Numbered from the stretch's first letter, positions 1-7,188 are shown. The stretch: DNA of 12,726 nt from UBA9732 sp963606545 (GCA_963606545.1 CAVCYP010000048.1:1-12726); one strand, 5' to 3'. Notes: generated by a model from the sequence alone, not told the origin. A program made the numbers and translations.

Positions 1-11
1 TGAGGATTTTT

Positions 12-40
12 GAGGGATCGAAATTTTCGGTCCCTTTTTT
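12..40 (+). terminator. Intrinsic terminator hairpin immediately upstream of rimP
   Basis: Bases 14-20 (GGGATCG) pair with 28-34 (CGGTCCC) in a 7-bp stem with one G-U pair. A-T pairs in the loop can extend it upward, and a run of six T follows at 35-40. This is a textbook rho-independent terminator. It ends only 8 nt before the favoured rimP start, leaving no room for a promoter between them. It therefore either ends an upstream gene (a TGA stop is at 1-3, frame unknown) with read-through into rimP, or acts as an attenuator of the operon. The structure is read directly from the sequence; its role is inferred. Confidence 0.8.
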
Positions 41-48
41 ATGGCTTT

Positions 49-555
49 ATGTTGAAAAACGATATTGTCAAAGACCCACTTTTTGTGGATCTGAAGGACA
101 TTGTGGAAAATCTGGGCATGGTGCTTTGTGATGTAAAAAAGACTATGCAGGGTACTACGGTTCAGATTTCAGTAATCATCATGAATCCTCAGGAGGACAG
201 CAGTATTGAGGACTGTGCAAAGGTTCACAATACAATACTTCCAAGGCTTCAGGTGAAGTATGGACGCGATGACCTTTATGTAGAGGTCTCTACGCCAGGT
301 TTGCAAAGAAACTTTAGAGACACCTATGAATTTGAGGTGTTTAAAGGCAAAAGATGCAGACTTTACAGCTTAAGTGCTTCTTCTTGGATGGAAGGACTTA
401 TTGGTGGCACAGAGAATAACGGAGTCACTCTTCTTGATTTTGAAGTGGAAAATTCAAAAGAGAAGGGCCAGGAGAAATTTGTTGAATTTAATGATATCCA
501 GAAAGCAAAACTGGATTATAAGTGGGAGGATGTGAAAAATGTCCGAGTTAAGTGA
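49..555 (+). CDS. rimP: Ribosome maturation factor RimP
   Basis: RimP binds the 30S ribosomal subunit and is needed for its late maturation. The 168-residue product from ATG 49 has the family layout: an N-terminal alpha/beta domain (about 1-85) ending in the hallmark EVSTPGLQR (79-87; EVSSPGLDR in E. coli), then an SH3-like C-terminal domain with DIQKAKL (149-155). The distance from the start to the conserved LGM (22-24) matches the usual family N-terminus, which favours ATG 49. No Shine-Dalgarno sequence precedes it, because the terminator T-run lies there. A TTG at 10, preceded by GAGG with a 4-nt spacer, would add 13 residues but would place the terminator inside the coding region. The last 17 nt overlap nusA, so the two genes are probably translationally coupled. 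The product call is firm; the exact start is not. Confidence 0.9.
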   Translation: MLKNDIVKDPLFVDLKDIVENLGMVLCDVKKTMQGTTVQISVIIMNPQEDSSIEDCAKVHNTILPRLQVKYGRDDLYVEVSTPGLQRNFRDTYEFEVFKGKRCRLYSLSASSWMEGLIGGTENNGVTLLDFEVENSKEKGQEKFVEFNDIQKAKLDYKWEDVKNVRVK

Positions 556-2014
556 TGCCATCAGAACGATGGTTGAAGAAAAAGGTATTCCTCAGGAATT
601 GGTATTAGACACCATTAGACAGACTCTTTTGGCTACCTACAGAAGAAAGTACAACACAGACGAGAACGCAGTTGTGACTTTTGCTGATGATCTTTCTTCT
701 GTTGAACTTGCTTCTAGAAAGATTGTTGTAGATGATGATGACCTTGATGATCCAGTATTACAGATTTCTCTTTCAGAAGCTCAGGAACTTAGTTCTGAAG
801 CAGAAGTAAATGATGAACTTTTGATTCCAATTGATCCAAAGAGTTTTGATAGAATTAGCGTTCAGACTGGAAAACAGAGAGCTCAGTCAGCTCTTAGAGA
901 AATTCAGAAGGATGAACTCTTGCAGGAATACAAGGGCAAAGTTGGCCAGATTATTAATGGTTACGTTCAGGGTGAAAGAGAAGGCGGTGATCTTATCATT
1001 GACATTGGTAAGACTCAAGGCTACCTACCAAAGAAGAACCAGAGCCCAAAAGAATACTATGCAAAGGGTGATAAGATTCGTTGCTACGTGGAAAGTGTCA
1101 AATCAGATGAGAAGTCTGACAAGAACATTAGAGTCCTGCTTAGCAGAGTTCATGAGGAGTTTGTCAGAAAACTCTTTGAAATTTACGTGCCAGAACTGGT
1201 TTCCAAAGACCCAAGTATTGAAATCATGAAGATTGTCCGTGAAGCAGGTTACAGAACCAAGGTTGCTGTCTATCCTAAGAAGGTAGATGCTGATGCCGTA
1301 GGAACTTGTGTTGGTCTTAAAGGAAATAGAATTCAGGCTATCATGAAAGAGCTTGATGATGAGAGAATTGATGTCATTAAGTGGGATCCAAACCCACTTG
1401 AGTACATTGCAAATGCTCTTTCTCCAGCAAAGGTACTTAAGGTTTACGTAATTGATCAGGCTAAGAAGGAAGCAGTTGCTATTGTTGATGAAGCACAGCT
1501 TTCACTTGCAATTGGTAAGCAGGGACTTAACGTAAGACTTGTTAACAGACTTTGTGACTGGATTGTTAATGTTAAGACTCAAGATCAGTTTGCTGAAATG
1601 GATGTTTCTAAAGAAGCTAGAGATTATGCTGATTCCTTGTTCTCCAATGAAGATGAGTATCAGAATGATCAGCAGGTTGAAACAGAAGAAGGAGAGATGG
1701 CTCTCACAGATCTTCCATTGGATAAGAGCCTCATTGAAAAACTTAACTTCTATGATGTTTACACGGTTGAAGAGTTCATTAATCTTTCAGAAGAAGACTT
1801 TGCAACTATGGAGCGCTTAAGTGCTGAAGACATTGAGACCATCAATAATGTCATTAGAGAGAATGTTGATATTGTTGAAGATGAAGTTGAAAGTGAAGAA
1901 GGCGAAGGCTTTGCTTGTCCTAAGTGTGGTTATCCTCTTGCTGTTGGTATGACAGAATGTCCTAACTGCCATGTAGGAATAAGTTTTGAGGAAGTCGAAG
2001 AAGACGAGGAGTGA
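539..2014 (+). CDS. nusA: Transcription termination/antitermination factor NusA with C-terminal zinc ribbon
   Basis: NusA binds RNA polymerase and nascent RNA and controls pausing, intrinsic termination and antitermination. The 491-residue protein shows an N-terminal polymerase-binding domain (about 1-125), an S1 domain (about 131-203), KH1 with GLKGNRI (259-265) and KH2 with AIGKQGLNVRL (324-334). An acidic linker and one helix-hairpin-helix-like repeat (about 388-443) follow. The end carries CxxC-x10-CxxC (C460, C463, C474, C477), a probable zinc ribbon, then an acidic tail. E. coli NusA ends in two acidic repeats instead. ATG 539 has a good GGAGGA at 525-530 with an 8-nt spacer, inside the end of rimP, so translation is likely coupled. 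It ends in tandem stops TGA TAG. Confidence 0.97.
   Translation: MSELSDAIRTMVEEKGIPQELVLDTIRQTLLATYRRKYNTDENAVVTFADDLSSVELASRKIVVDDDDLDDPVLQISLSEAQELSSEAEVNDELLIPIDPKSFDRISVQTGKQRAQSALREIQKDELLQEYKGKVGQIINGYVQGEREGGDLIIDIGKTQGYLPKKNQSPKEYYAKGDKIRCYVESVKSDEKSDKNIRVLLSRVHEEFVRKLFEIYVPELVSKDPSIEIMKIVREAGYRTKVAVYPKKVDADAVGTCVGLKGNRIQAIMKELDDERIDVIKWDPNPLEYIANALSPAKVLKVYVIDQAKKEAVAIVDEAQLSLAIGKQGLNVRLVNRLCDWIVNVKTQDQFAEMDVSKEARDYADSLFSNEDEYQNDQQVETEEGEMALTDLPLDKSLIEKLNFYDVYTVEEFINLSEEDFATMERLSAEDIETINNVIRENVDIVEDEVESEEGEGFACPKCGYPLAVGMTECPNCHVGISFEEVEEDEE
1916..1969 (+). other. Zinc-ribbon motif at the NusA C-terminus
   Basis: NusA codons 460-477 encode two CPxC knuckles (CPKC and CPNC) separated by ten residues, each followed by a small or aromatic-poor turn. 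This is the spacing of a rubredoxin-like zinc ribbon. The cysteine pattern is seen directly; zinc binding is inferred. It lies between a Glu/Asp-rich linker and an acidic end, so it is probably an exposed add-on module for protein or RNA contact. Confidence 0.75.
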
Positions 2015-2024
2015 TAGTTTATTG

Positions 2025-4778
2025 ATGTCAGAAGATAACAAGCCCAAGGCAACATTGATTAAACAATCTAAGATTACTGAAGCCCCTGTTCAGGCTCCAA
2101 AGGCAGATTCTACTTTAGAAAAGAAGAAGATTGTCATTATTAAAAAGAAGCCTACAGTTGTGGTAAAGGCTGAAGCTAAACCTGAGGTTAAACCTGAAGT
2201 TAAGCCAGAGGTCAAACCTGAGATTAAACCTGAGGTTAAGGTTGAAGTGAAACCCGCAGTTGAAGCTCCTGCAGCTCCTGTAAAGGCTGAGCCGGTTGCA
2301 GCTAAACCTGCTCAGGTTTCAAAGCCACAGCCACAGGTTCAGCCTCAGCAGACTGCTAAGCCGGTTGTAAAACCTGCACAGCAAGTTGTTATTGGGGCAC
2401 AGTTTGCAAAAAAACCTGTTACAGTTCAGAAGAAGGTAGTTAAGAAGACTGCTGCAACCCAAAGTACCATCAACATGGGTCCAGTTATCATTTCTGGTGA
2501 TAACCTTCCTCCAATTCTTCCTAAGTCAGCTTCAAAGCCAGCTGAAGGAACAAGATCTTCTGGTCCTGTTGGTTCTGTTGGTGGTGTTAACTATGGCAGA
2601 GATGGTCAGAGACTTAACAATAATCACAGACAGGGCAATTTTGGCCAAGGTGGTCAGAGACCTCAGGGTTATGTTCCAAGAAGTGCTCAGCAGGGCAATA
2701 ATAGGGGCAATTTTGGACCAAGACAGGGTGGCTTTAACAAAGATGGTCAAAAGCCTGGTTTTGGTCAGAAACCTGGCTTTGGTCAGAGACCAGCTTTTGG
2801 TTCCAAGGATAATAACCGTGGTGGTTTCAGAGGTGGTTTTAGTGCCCCAGCTGAGCCGGTTGCCGTAGATAAGAATAGAAGAGTCTATACCAAGGATAAG
2901 GGTAAGGACCGCAGAGACGAGAAGACTGATGAAGAGATGGAGTTCAAGCAGTTTGGCAAGAAGTCCAAGAGTCAGGAACCTACTGCTGCTATTCCAAAAT
3001 CAATTGATATTCTTGCATCAATTACAGTAAGCGATCTTGCCAGAAAGATGAATATCAAGGCTTCTGAGATTATCTCCAAGCTGTTTGGTATGGGAATGAT
3101 GGTTAGTATCAATGAGAGTATTGATAGCGATACTGCTACTTTGATTGCTGATGAGTATGGCTGTGCTGTTCATCTTGTAAATCTTTATGATGAAACAGTT
3201 ATTGCTAGAGAAGAGGACACTGAAGAGGACCTTTTACCAAGAGCTCCTATTGTTACTGTCATGGGCCACGTTGACCATGGTAAGACTAAGCTTTTGGATG
3301 CTATCAGGTCTACTAACGTTGTAGCTGGTGAGTTTGGTGGTATTACTCAGCACATTGGTGCTTATAAGGTTTCTATCCCTGGCAAGGGGGATGTTGTCTT
3401 CTTGGATACTCCGGGTCATGCGGCTTTCACAATGATGAGAGCTCGTGGTGCTCAACTTACTGATATTGTTGTTCTTGTTGTTGCTGCAAATGATGGTGTC
3501 ATGCCTCAGACGCTTGAAGCTATAGACCATGCTAAGGCTGCTAGGGTTCCTATTATTGTTGCTATTAACAAGATTGATTTGCCAGATGCAAAACCTGAAA
3601 GAGTCATGCAACAGCTTTCAGATAAGGGGCTTGTCCCAGAAGAATGGGGTGGCCAGACGCTGTATTGTCAAATATCGGCTTTGAAGAAGCAGGGTATTGA
3701 TGAGCTGTTGGACACAATTTTGCTTCAGGCTGAGATGATGGACCTCAAGGCAAATCCAAATTGCAGAGCTGAAGGTAAGGTTTTGGAGGCTCGTATTGAC
3801 CAGGGCCGCGGTATTGTGGCTTCAGTTGTCGTTGAGCGTGGTACTCTCAAGCAGGGCGATTATTACGTATCGGGTATTTATCCTGGTAGAGTTAGAGCTA
3901 TGTTTGATGATAAGGGCAATAAGATTACAAGTGCAGGTCCTGCAACTCCTGTTGAGGTTATTGGTCTTTCTGATGTGCCTTCTGCCGGCGATCCGTTCCA
4001 GGTTTGTGAAAACGAGAAGCAGGCTAGACAGATTGGTACCAAGCGTCAGGAGCTGGAGAGAATGAATCAGGCTAGCAAGTTCAAGAAGGTTACGCTTGAG
4101 ACTCTCAATGATGCTATCAAGGACGGCGAGGTTCAGGAGCTTAACGTTATCATTAAAGGTGACGTTCAGGGTTCTGTTGAAGCTCTCCAGCTTGCATTGG
4201 AAAAGCTTTCTACGCCTGAAATTAGAGTTCGTGTTATTCGTGCTGCTGCCGGTGCTATTATTGAAGACGATATCAACTTGGCTTCTGCTTCTGAGAACCC
4301 AGCTTTGGTCATTGGCTTTAACGTCAGACCTACACCTAAGGCTCAGGCTAGAGCAGACCAGGAGAAGATTGAGATTAGAAAGTACAACATCATTTACAAT
4401 GTGGTTGATGATGTCAGAGCTGCTATGGAAGGTATGCTTTCTCCAGAGAAGACAGAGGTGGATGTTGGTACTGCTACAGTCAGACAGGTCTTCAGAGTGC
4501 CTAAGGTTGGTCTTGTTGCCGGCTGTTACGTACTTTCAGGTAGCGTAAAGAGAAACAACTACTGCCGTGTCATCAGAGAGAACATCCAGATCAACAAAGA
4601 CTTGGTCAAAATTACTTCTCTCAAGCGCTTCAAGGACGATGTCCGCGAGGTAGCTGCTGGCTTTGAATGCGGTATTGGAATTGAAGGCTTCCAGGATCTC
4701 AAAGAAGGCGATACCTTTGAATTTGTTGAAATTCATGAGACGGCCAGAAAGCTTGAAGTTTCTGACGAGTACATTTGA
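2025..4778 (+). CDS. infB: Translation initiation factor IF-2
   Basis: IF2 is the GTPase that brings initiator fMet-tRNA to the 30S subunit and promotes subunit joining. The product is 917 residues. The first third is low complexity: KPEV repeats (52-79), a Pro/Gln/Lys stretch (80-145), and a Gly/Asn/Gln/Arg/Phe-rich segment (176-273) with RGN, RGG and FGQ motifs. The conserved part follows: an IF2_N-like domain (about 325-380), then the GTPase domain with G1 GHVDHGKT (414-421), GGITQHIGA (438-446), G3 DTPGH (461-465) and G4 NKID (515-518), then domains II-IV. The residue after GKT is Lys, as I recall for spirochaetes. ATG 2025 is used because upstream in-frame starts lie inside nusA; GAGGAG at 2006-2011 is a distant Shine-Dalgarno (13 nt). 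It is 10 nt after nusA. Confidence 0.97.
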   Translation: MSEDNKPKATLIKQSKITEAPVQAPKADSTLEKKKIVIIKKKPTVVVKAEAKPEVKPEVKPEVKPEIKPEVKVEVKPAVEAPAAPVKAEPVAAKPAQVSKPQPQVQPQQTAKPVVKPAQQVVIGAQFAKKPVTVQKKVVKKTAATQSTINMGPVIISGDNLPPILPKSASKPAEGTRSSGPVGSVGGVNYGRDGQRLNNNHRQGNFGQGGQRPQGYVPRSAQQGNNRGNFGPRQGGFNKDGQKPGFGQKPGFGQRPAFGSKDNNRGGFRGGFSAPAEPVAVDKNRRVYTKDKGKDRRDEKTDEEMEFKQFGKKSKSQEPTAAIPKSIDILASITVSDLARKMNIKASEIISKLFGMGMMVSINESIDSDTATLIADEYGCAVHLVNLYDETVIAREEDTEEDLLPRAPIVTVMGHVDHGKTKLLDAIRSTNVVAGEFGGITQHIGAYKVSIPGKGDVVFLDTPGHAAFTMMRARGAQLTDIVVLVVAANDGVMPQTLEAIDHAKAARVPIIVAINKIDLPDAKPERVMQQLSDKGLVPEEWGGQTLYCQISALKKQGIDELLDTILLQAEMMDLKANPNCRAEGKVLEARIDQGRGIVASVVVERGTLKQGDYYVSGIYPGRVRAMFDDKGNKITSAGPATPVEVIGLSDVPSAGDPFQVCENEKQARQIGTKRQELERMNQASKFKKVTLETLNDAIKDGEVQELNVIIKGDVQGSVEALQLALEKLSTPEIRVRVIRAAAGAIIEDDINLASASENPALVIGFNVRPTPKAQARADQEKIEIRKYNIIYNVVDDVRAAMEGMLSPEKTEVDVGTATVRQVFRVPKVGLVAGCYVLSGSVKRNNYCRVIRENIQINKDLVKITSLKRFKDDVREVAAGFECGIGIEGFQDLKEGDTFEFVEIHETARKLEVSDEYI
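2178..2261 (+). repeat. 12-bp tandem repeat (KPEV units) in infB
   Basis: Seven consecutive 12-bp units of the form AAACCTGAGGTT encode KPEV, KPEV, KPEV, KPEI, KPEV, KVEV and KPAV. The units are diverged mainly at third positions, so this is an older or selectively kept expansion. It lies in the variable N-terminal arm of IF2, where charged repeats are common in the family. Confidence 0.85.
2751..2804 (+). repeat. 18-bp tandem repeat (KPGFGQ units) in infB
   Basis: Three 18-bp units encode KPGFGQ, KPGFGQ and RPAFGS inside a longer Gly/Asn/Gln/Arg/Phe-rich segment (residues 176-273) that also has RGNFG and RGGFRGG. The region is predicted to be disordered by composition. The 18-bp period is the same as in the dut and lptG repeats of this window. 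Confidence 0.75.
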
Positions 4779-4782
4779 TTTT

Positions 4783-4805
4783 GAGGTTTTGACCTCTGAG
4801 GTTTT
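4783..4805 (+). promoter_or_regulatory. Duplicated Shine-Dalgarno region with hairpin before rbfA
   Basis: The infB-rbfA gap carries GAGGTTTT twice (4783-4790 and 4798-4805). Between them ACCTC (4792-4796) pairs perfectly with the first GAGGT (4783-4787) over a TTTG loop. The second GAGG (4798-4801), four bases before ATG 4806, is the working ribosome-binding site. With the first copy paired to ACCTC, the second copy stays open. Without it, ACCTC lies directly against the second copy. The pairing is seen; any control of rbfA translation is inferred. Confidence 0.45.
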
Positions 4806-5150
4806 ATGAGCGAATATAGTCAAAGTAGAATTGAGTCTAGGATTCTTGAGGCTGTAAACACGTTGATTGTTAGCGGGGATATTAAGAATCCTAAGCTTAG
4901 TAGATTTGCAAGCATAAGCGCAATAACTCTTTCTAGAGACAACGCTTATGCTACGCTCTATGTTTCCTGTCTTATGGACGATGGTTCTTTGGAAAATTCC
5001 GTTAAGGCCTTGCAAAGCGCAGCTGGTTTTATTCAAGCTCGCCTTGCTCAGGCTCTTAAGACCAGAAACACTCCTAAGCTTACTTTTGTGGCAGATACCA
5101 CTGAACGAGAAGCTCAGAAGATGAATGAGCTGTTGGAAAGATTAAAGTAA
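4806..5150 (+). CDS. rbfA: Ribosome-binding factor A (30S maturation)
   Basis: RbfA is a small KH-type protein that binds the 30S subunit near the 16S rRNA 5' helix during late assembly and cold adaptation. The 114-residue product opens with the usual basic, helix-forming segment. It carries the strand DNAYATLYVSC (43-53), the family helix SAAGFIQARL (71-80), and the strand PKLTFVADTTERE (89-101) before a final helix. Length and motif order match the family. The start ATG 4806 is set by GAGG with a 4-nt spacer. It lies between infB (27-nt gap) and truB (5-nt gap), the classical neighbours of rbfA. Confidence 0.92.
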   Translation: MSEYSQSRIESRILEAVNTLIVSGDIKNPKLSRFASISAITLSRDNAYATLYVSCLMDDGSLENSVKALQSAAGFIQARLAQALKTRNTPKLTFVADTTEREAQKMNELLERLK

Positions 5151-5155
5151 TTTTT

Positions 5156-6091
5156 ATGGTTGTAGGGAAAAACACCGTTTCAAAAAACGCCGTTTCAGAG
5201 CACGCCGTTTCAAAAAACGCCGTGCTTCTTATTGATAAGGCTCCGGGCATTACGTCTTTTGACTGTCTAGGCCGGGCTAAAAGACTTGTCAATAAGAAAA
5301 CAGGCCATTGTGGCACTTTAGATAAATTTGCTCATGGCCTTTTGATTGTGCTTTGTGGTAGTTATACTCATTTAGTACCAGCTTTTATGGGTATGGATAA
5401 AACCTATGAGGCGGTAATTGAATTTGGTAAATCTACAGATACTCTAGACCCAGAAGGGGTGGTTTTTGAAACAGGGCCTGTCCCCAGTTTAGAGGTGATT
5501 TCCAAGGCTGTGCAGTCGCTACTTGGCCCACTTATGCAAATTCCCCCTGCCTACAGTGCAATTCATATTAACGGAAAACGCAGTTATCAGATGGCGCGCT
5601 CTATGAAGGAAAGCGTCCAGGTGATTTCTGATTTGCCGGCACGTCCAATTACAATTCATGAAGCTTCAATTATTTCTTACGAGGCACCTTATTTAAAGGT
5701 TAGGCTAAGAGTTTCAAAAGGCACCTACATACGCTCCTATGCTAGGGACTTGGGGCATGTATGTGGTTCTTGTGCTTATGTTAAAGAACTTTATAGAACT
5801 TCAATTGGCCCTTATAGCATTGATGAGGCCATAGCCTTTGATGATGTTGAGGCCTTGAGCTCTGTTGGGGATGGCTTTGATTTAGTGAAAAGAATTCCAG
5901 GCACTACTTGTGTTGAAGTAACAGCAGAAGAGGCTTTTAAGCTCTCAAATGGGTATGTCCTTAATTCAGTGGCCTCTAAAGTCCCTAATGAGGCTATTTT
6001 TGCAATGTTTATGTGCTCTGAGGCGCCCGTTTGCCTATATAGCGCTAAGGAAAAGAAGATTATCTGTCAGCTGGGAGCAAGAAATGCTTAA
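5156..6091 (+). CDS. truB: tRNA pseudouridine-55 synthase TruB
   Basis: TruB isomerises U55 in the T-loop of tRNAs to pseudouridine and also acts as a tRNA-folding chaperone. The 311-residue product has all the catalytic motifs. These are VLLIDKAPG (23-31), GHCGTLDKFAHGLL (50-63) with the presumed nucleophile D56, the KTYEA tyrosine motif (82-86), and SKGTYIRSYARDLG (187-200). Lysine replaces the usual proline after GTLD, a form I associate with spirochaetes. Residues 5-24 are a 5-residue tandem repeat, KN(T/A)VS, not found in typical TruB. ATG 5156 follows rbfA by 5 nt with no good Shine-Dalgarno sequence, so coupling or a different start is possible; GTG 5222 would cut too close to the core fold. 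It overlaps ribF by 8 nt. Confidence 0.95.
   Translation: MVVGKNTVSKNAVSEHAVSKNAVLLIDKAPGITSFDCLGRAKRLVNKKTGHCGTLDKFAHGLLIVLCGSYTHLVPAFMGMDKTYEAVIEFGKSTDTLDPEGVVFETGPVPSLEVISKAVQSLLGPLMQIPPAYSAIHINGKRSYQMARSMKESVQVISDLPARPITIHEASIISYEAPYLKVRLRVSKGTYIRSYARDLGHVCGSCAYVKELYRTSIGPYSIDEAIAFDDVEALSSVGDGFDLVKRIPGTTCVEVTAEEAFKLSNGYVLNSVASKVPNEAIFAMFMCSEAPVCLYSAKEKKIICQLGARNA
5168..5227 (+). repeat. 15-bp tandem repeat and hairpin at the 5' end of truB
   Basis: Three full units (5168-5182, 5183-5197, 5198-5212) and a partial fourth (from 5213) follow the form AAAAACGCCGTTTCA and encode KN(T/A)VS-like residues. At the RNA level AGCACG-C-CGTTT (5199-5210) pairs with AAACG-C-CGTGCT (5215-5226) around a CAAA loop. 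That gives eleven base pairs with one C-C mismatch. A smaller CGTTT/AAACG hairpin forms at 5176-5189. The repeat therefore builds both a peptide extension and mRNA structure near the translation start. Confidence 0.8.
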
Positions 6092-6899
6092 AGTGGTTTT
6101 AGATGCTTCCTTTTCAGCTTTACCTGTTTCCAAAGGCTGCGTGGTAAGCATTGGAGTCTTTGATGGCCTTCACCTTGGGCATGCCGCAATAATTAATAAA
6201 AATATCGAGTTAGCTAGAAAAGACGGCTATTTAAGTGTGGTCATTACTTTCTCTGTAAATCCAAAGATGGCAAAGGGTTCCATGAAGAAGCTGCAGCCAC
6301 TTACAAGTGCTCAAGAAATGGATGAAATGTTGGAGAAAATGGGTGTTGACGTGCACTGTATAATTGACTTTTCTAACGATATGAGTAAACTTTCCGGTGA
6401 GGAGTTCATTGCTAAGCTTTGTACGTCGTGCAAGGTTGAGGCAATGGTTGTTGGGACAAGTTTCCGTTGTGGAAATCCACATGAAAGTGTGGGGCCTTCT
6501 GAATTAGAGGTGCTTTTGTCCAAATATACTTCATCTGCATTTCTTGTGGTAGTTCCTTCCGTCTTTCTTGAAGCCGTTGAGGTGAGCAGCTCCTTGATTC
6601 GCAGATGTCTCCTAACAGGTGATTTGGAACAAGTTTCCAAGTTGCTTGGCAGAGCGTACAGTCTCGACTTAAGAGGAGTTTCTTCTGAGTGGAGTCAAAA
6701 CCGCCTGTTATTTGACGTCCGCACTCTTGGACGGCTTCTTCCTCCAGAAGGAGCCTACATGGTGGAAGCGACAGACAATCAGAGTGGGGTAGCAGTGAAA
6801 ACTGCTGTGAAAGCCCAACTTTGTATTTCAGAGGACCATTTGGCTCTGGAACTGCCTGTGCGGATGATTCCAAGTGGGATTACATTCCTAGGAGAGTAA
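6084..6899 (+). CDS. ribF: RibF-family FMN adenylyltransferase (FAD synthetase), riboflavin-kinase part degenerate
   Basis: RibF normally phosphorylates riboflavin to FMN and adenylates FMN to FAD. This 271-residue product keeps the nucleotidyltransferase half: GVFDGLHLGH (24-33, the HxGH ATP motif), VVGTSFRCG (122-130) and VSSSLIRR (167-174). After LGRAYSL (188-194) the sequence should enter the kinase barrel with a GFPTAN-type motif. That motif is absent, and the product is about 40 residues shorter than E. coli RibF. LLPPEGAYMVEA (218-229) and the last strands still resemble remnants of the barrel. It may be an adenylyltransferase only, with FMN or kinase activity supplied elsewhere. The start is set by GGGAG (6073-6077) with a 6-nt spacer, overlapping truB by 8 nt. 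Confidence 0.85.
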   Translation: MLKVVLDASFSALPVSKGCVVSIGVFDGLHLGHAAIINKNIELARKDGYLSVVITFSVNPKMAKGSMKKLQPLTSAQEMDEMLEKMGVDVHCIIDFSNDMSKLSGEEFIAKLCTSCKVEAMVVGTSFRCGNPHESVGPSELEVLLSKYTSSAFLVVVPSVFLEAVEVSSSLIRRCLLTGDLEQVSKLLGRAYSLDLRGVSSEWSQNRLLFDVRTLGRLLPPEGAYMVEATDNQSGVAVKTAVKAQLCISEDHLALELPVRMIPSGITFLGE

Positions 6900-6902
6900 C
6901 AA

Positions 6903-7169
6903 ATGGTTACTAAGGAACAGAAACAGCAGCTCATCGTTAAGTTTGGTGGAGATGAGAAGAACACAGGTGCAACTGAAGTCCAGATTGCACTTCTCACAGC
7001 AAGAATCAATGATCTTCAGAATCACTTCAAGGCTAATCCAAAGGATCACGCATCTAACCGCGGTCTTTTGAAGATGGTTGGTCAGAGAAGAAGCCTTCTG
7101 AAGTATCTTAAGAACACAGACATCAACAGATATCGTGCTCTTATTGCTGAGTTGGGTCTCAGAAAATAA
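6903..7169 (+). CDS. rpsO: 30S ribosomal protein S15
   Basis: S15 is a primary 16S rRNA-binding protein that nucleates assembly of the 30S platform. The 88-residue product has the standard length. It also has the family signatures GATEVQIALLTARI (22-35), DHASNRGLLKMVGQRRSLLKYL (48-69) and a terminal RYRALIAELGLRK. ATG 6903 is preceded by AGGAGAG (6890-6896), which lies inside the last codons of ribF; the gap is 3 nt. A hairpin follows at 7189-7210. The rpsO-pnp order is widely conserved in bacteria. Confidence 0.98.
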   Translation: MVTKEQKQQLIVKFGGDEKNTGATEVQIALLTARINDLQNHFKANPKDHASNRGLLKMVGQRRSLLKYLKNTDINRYRALIAELGLRK

Positions 7170-7188
7170 GCTTAAATTTAACAGGTAC

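Noticed and set aside
10..48. TTG at 10 as the rimP start
   Set aside because: It has a GAGG with a plausible 4-nt spacer, but the added residues are not family-like and the terminator hairpin would be coding. Kept only as an alternative.
1986..2024. Upstream extension of infB into nusA
   Set aside because: The extra residues are the nusA acidic tail read out of frame; ATG 2025 is the natural start, 10 nt after the nusA stop.
5949..6083. Upstream extension of ribF into truB
   Set aside because: The extension is truB sequence out of frame; ATG 6084 has an excellent Shine-Dalgarno sequence and a normal N-terminus.
6412..6873. A 153-codon minus-strand frame opposite ribF
   Set aside because: Antisense to a gene with clear family motifs, with no independent ribosome-binding site or recognisable domain.
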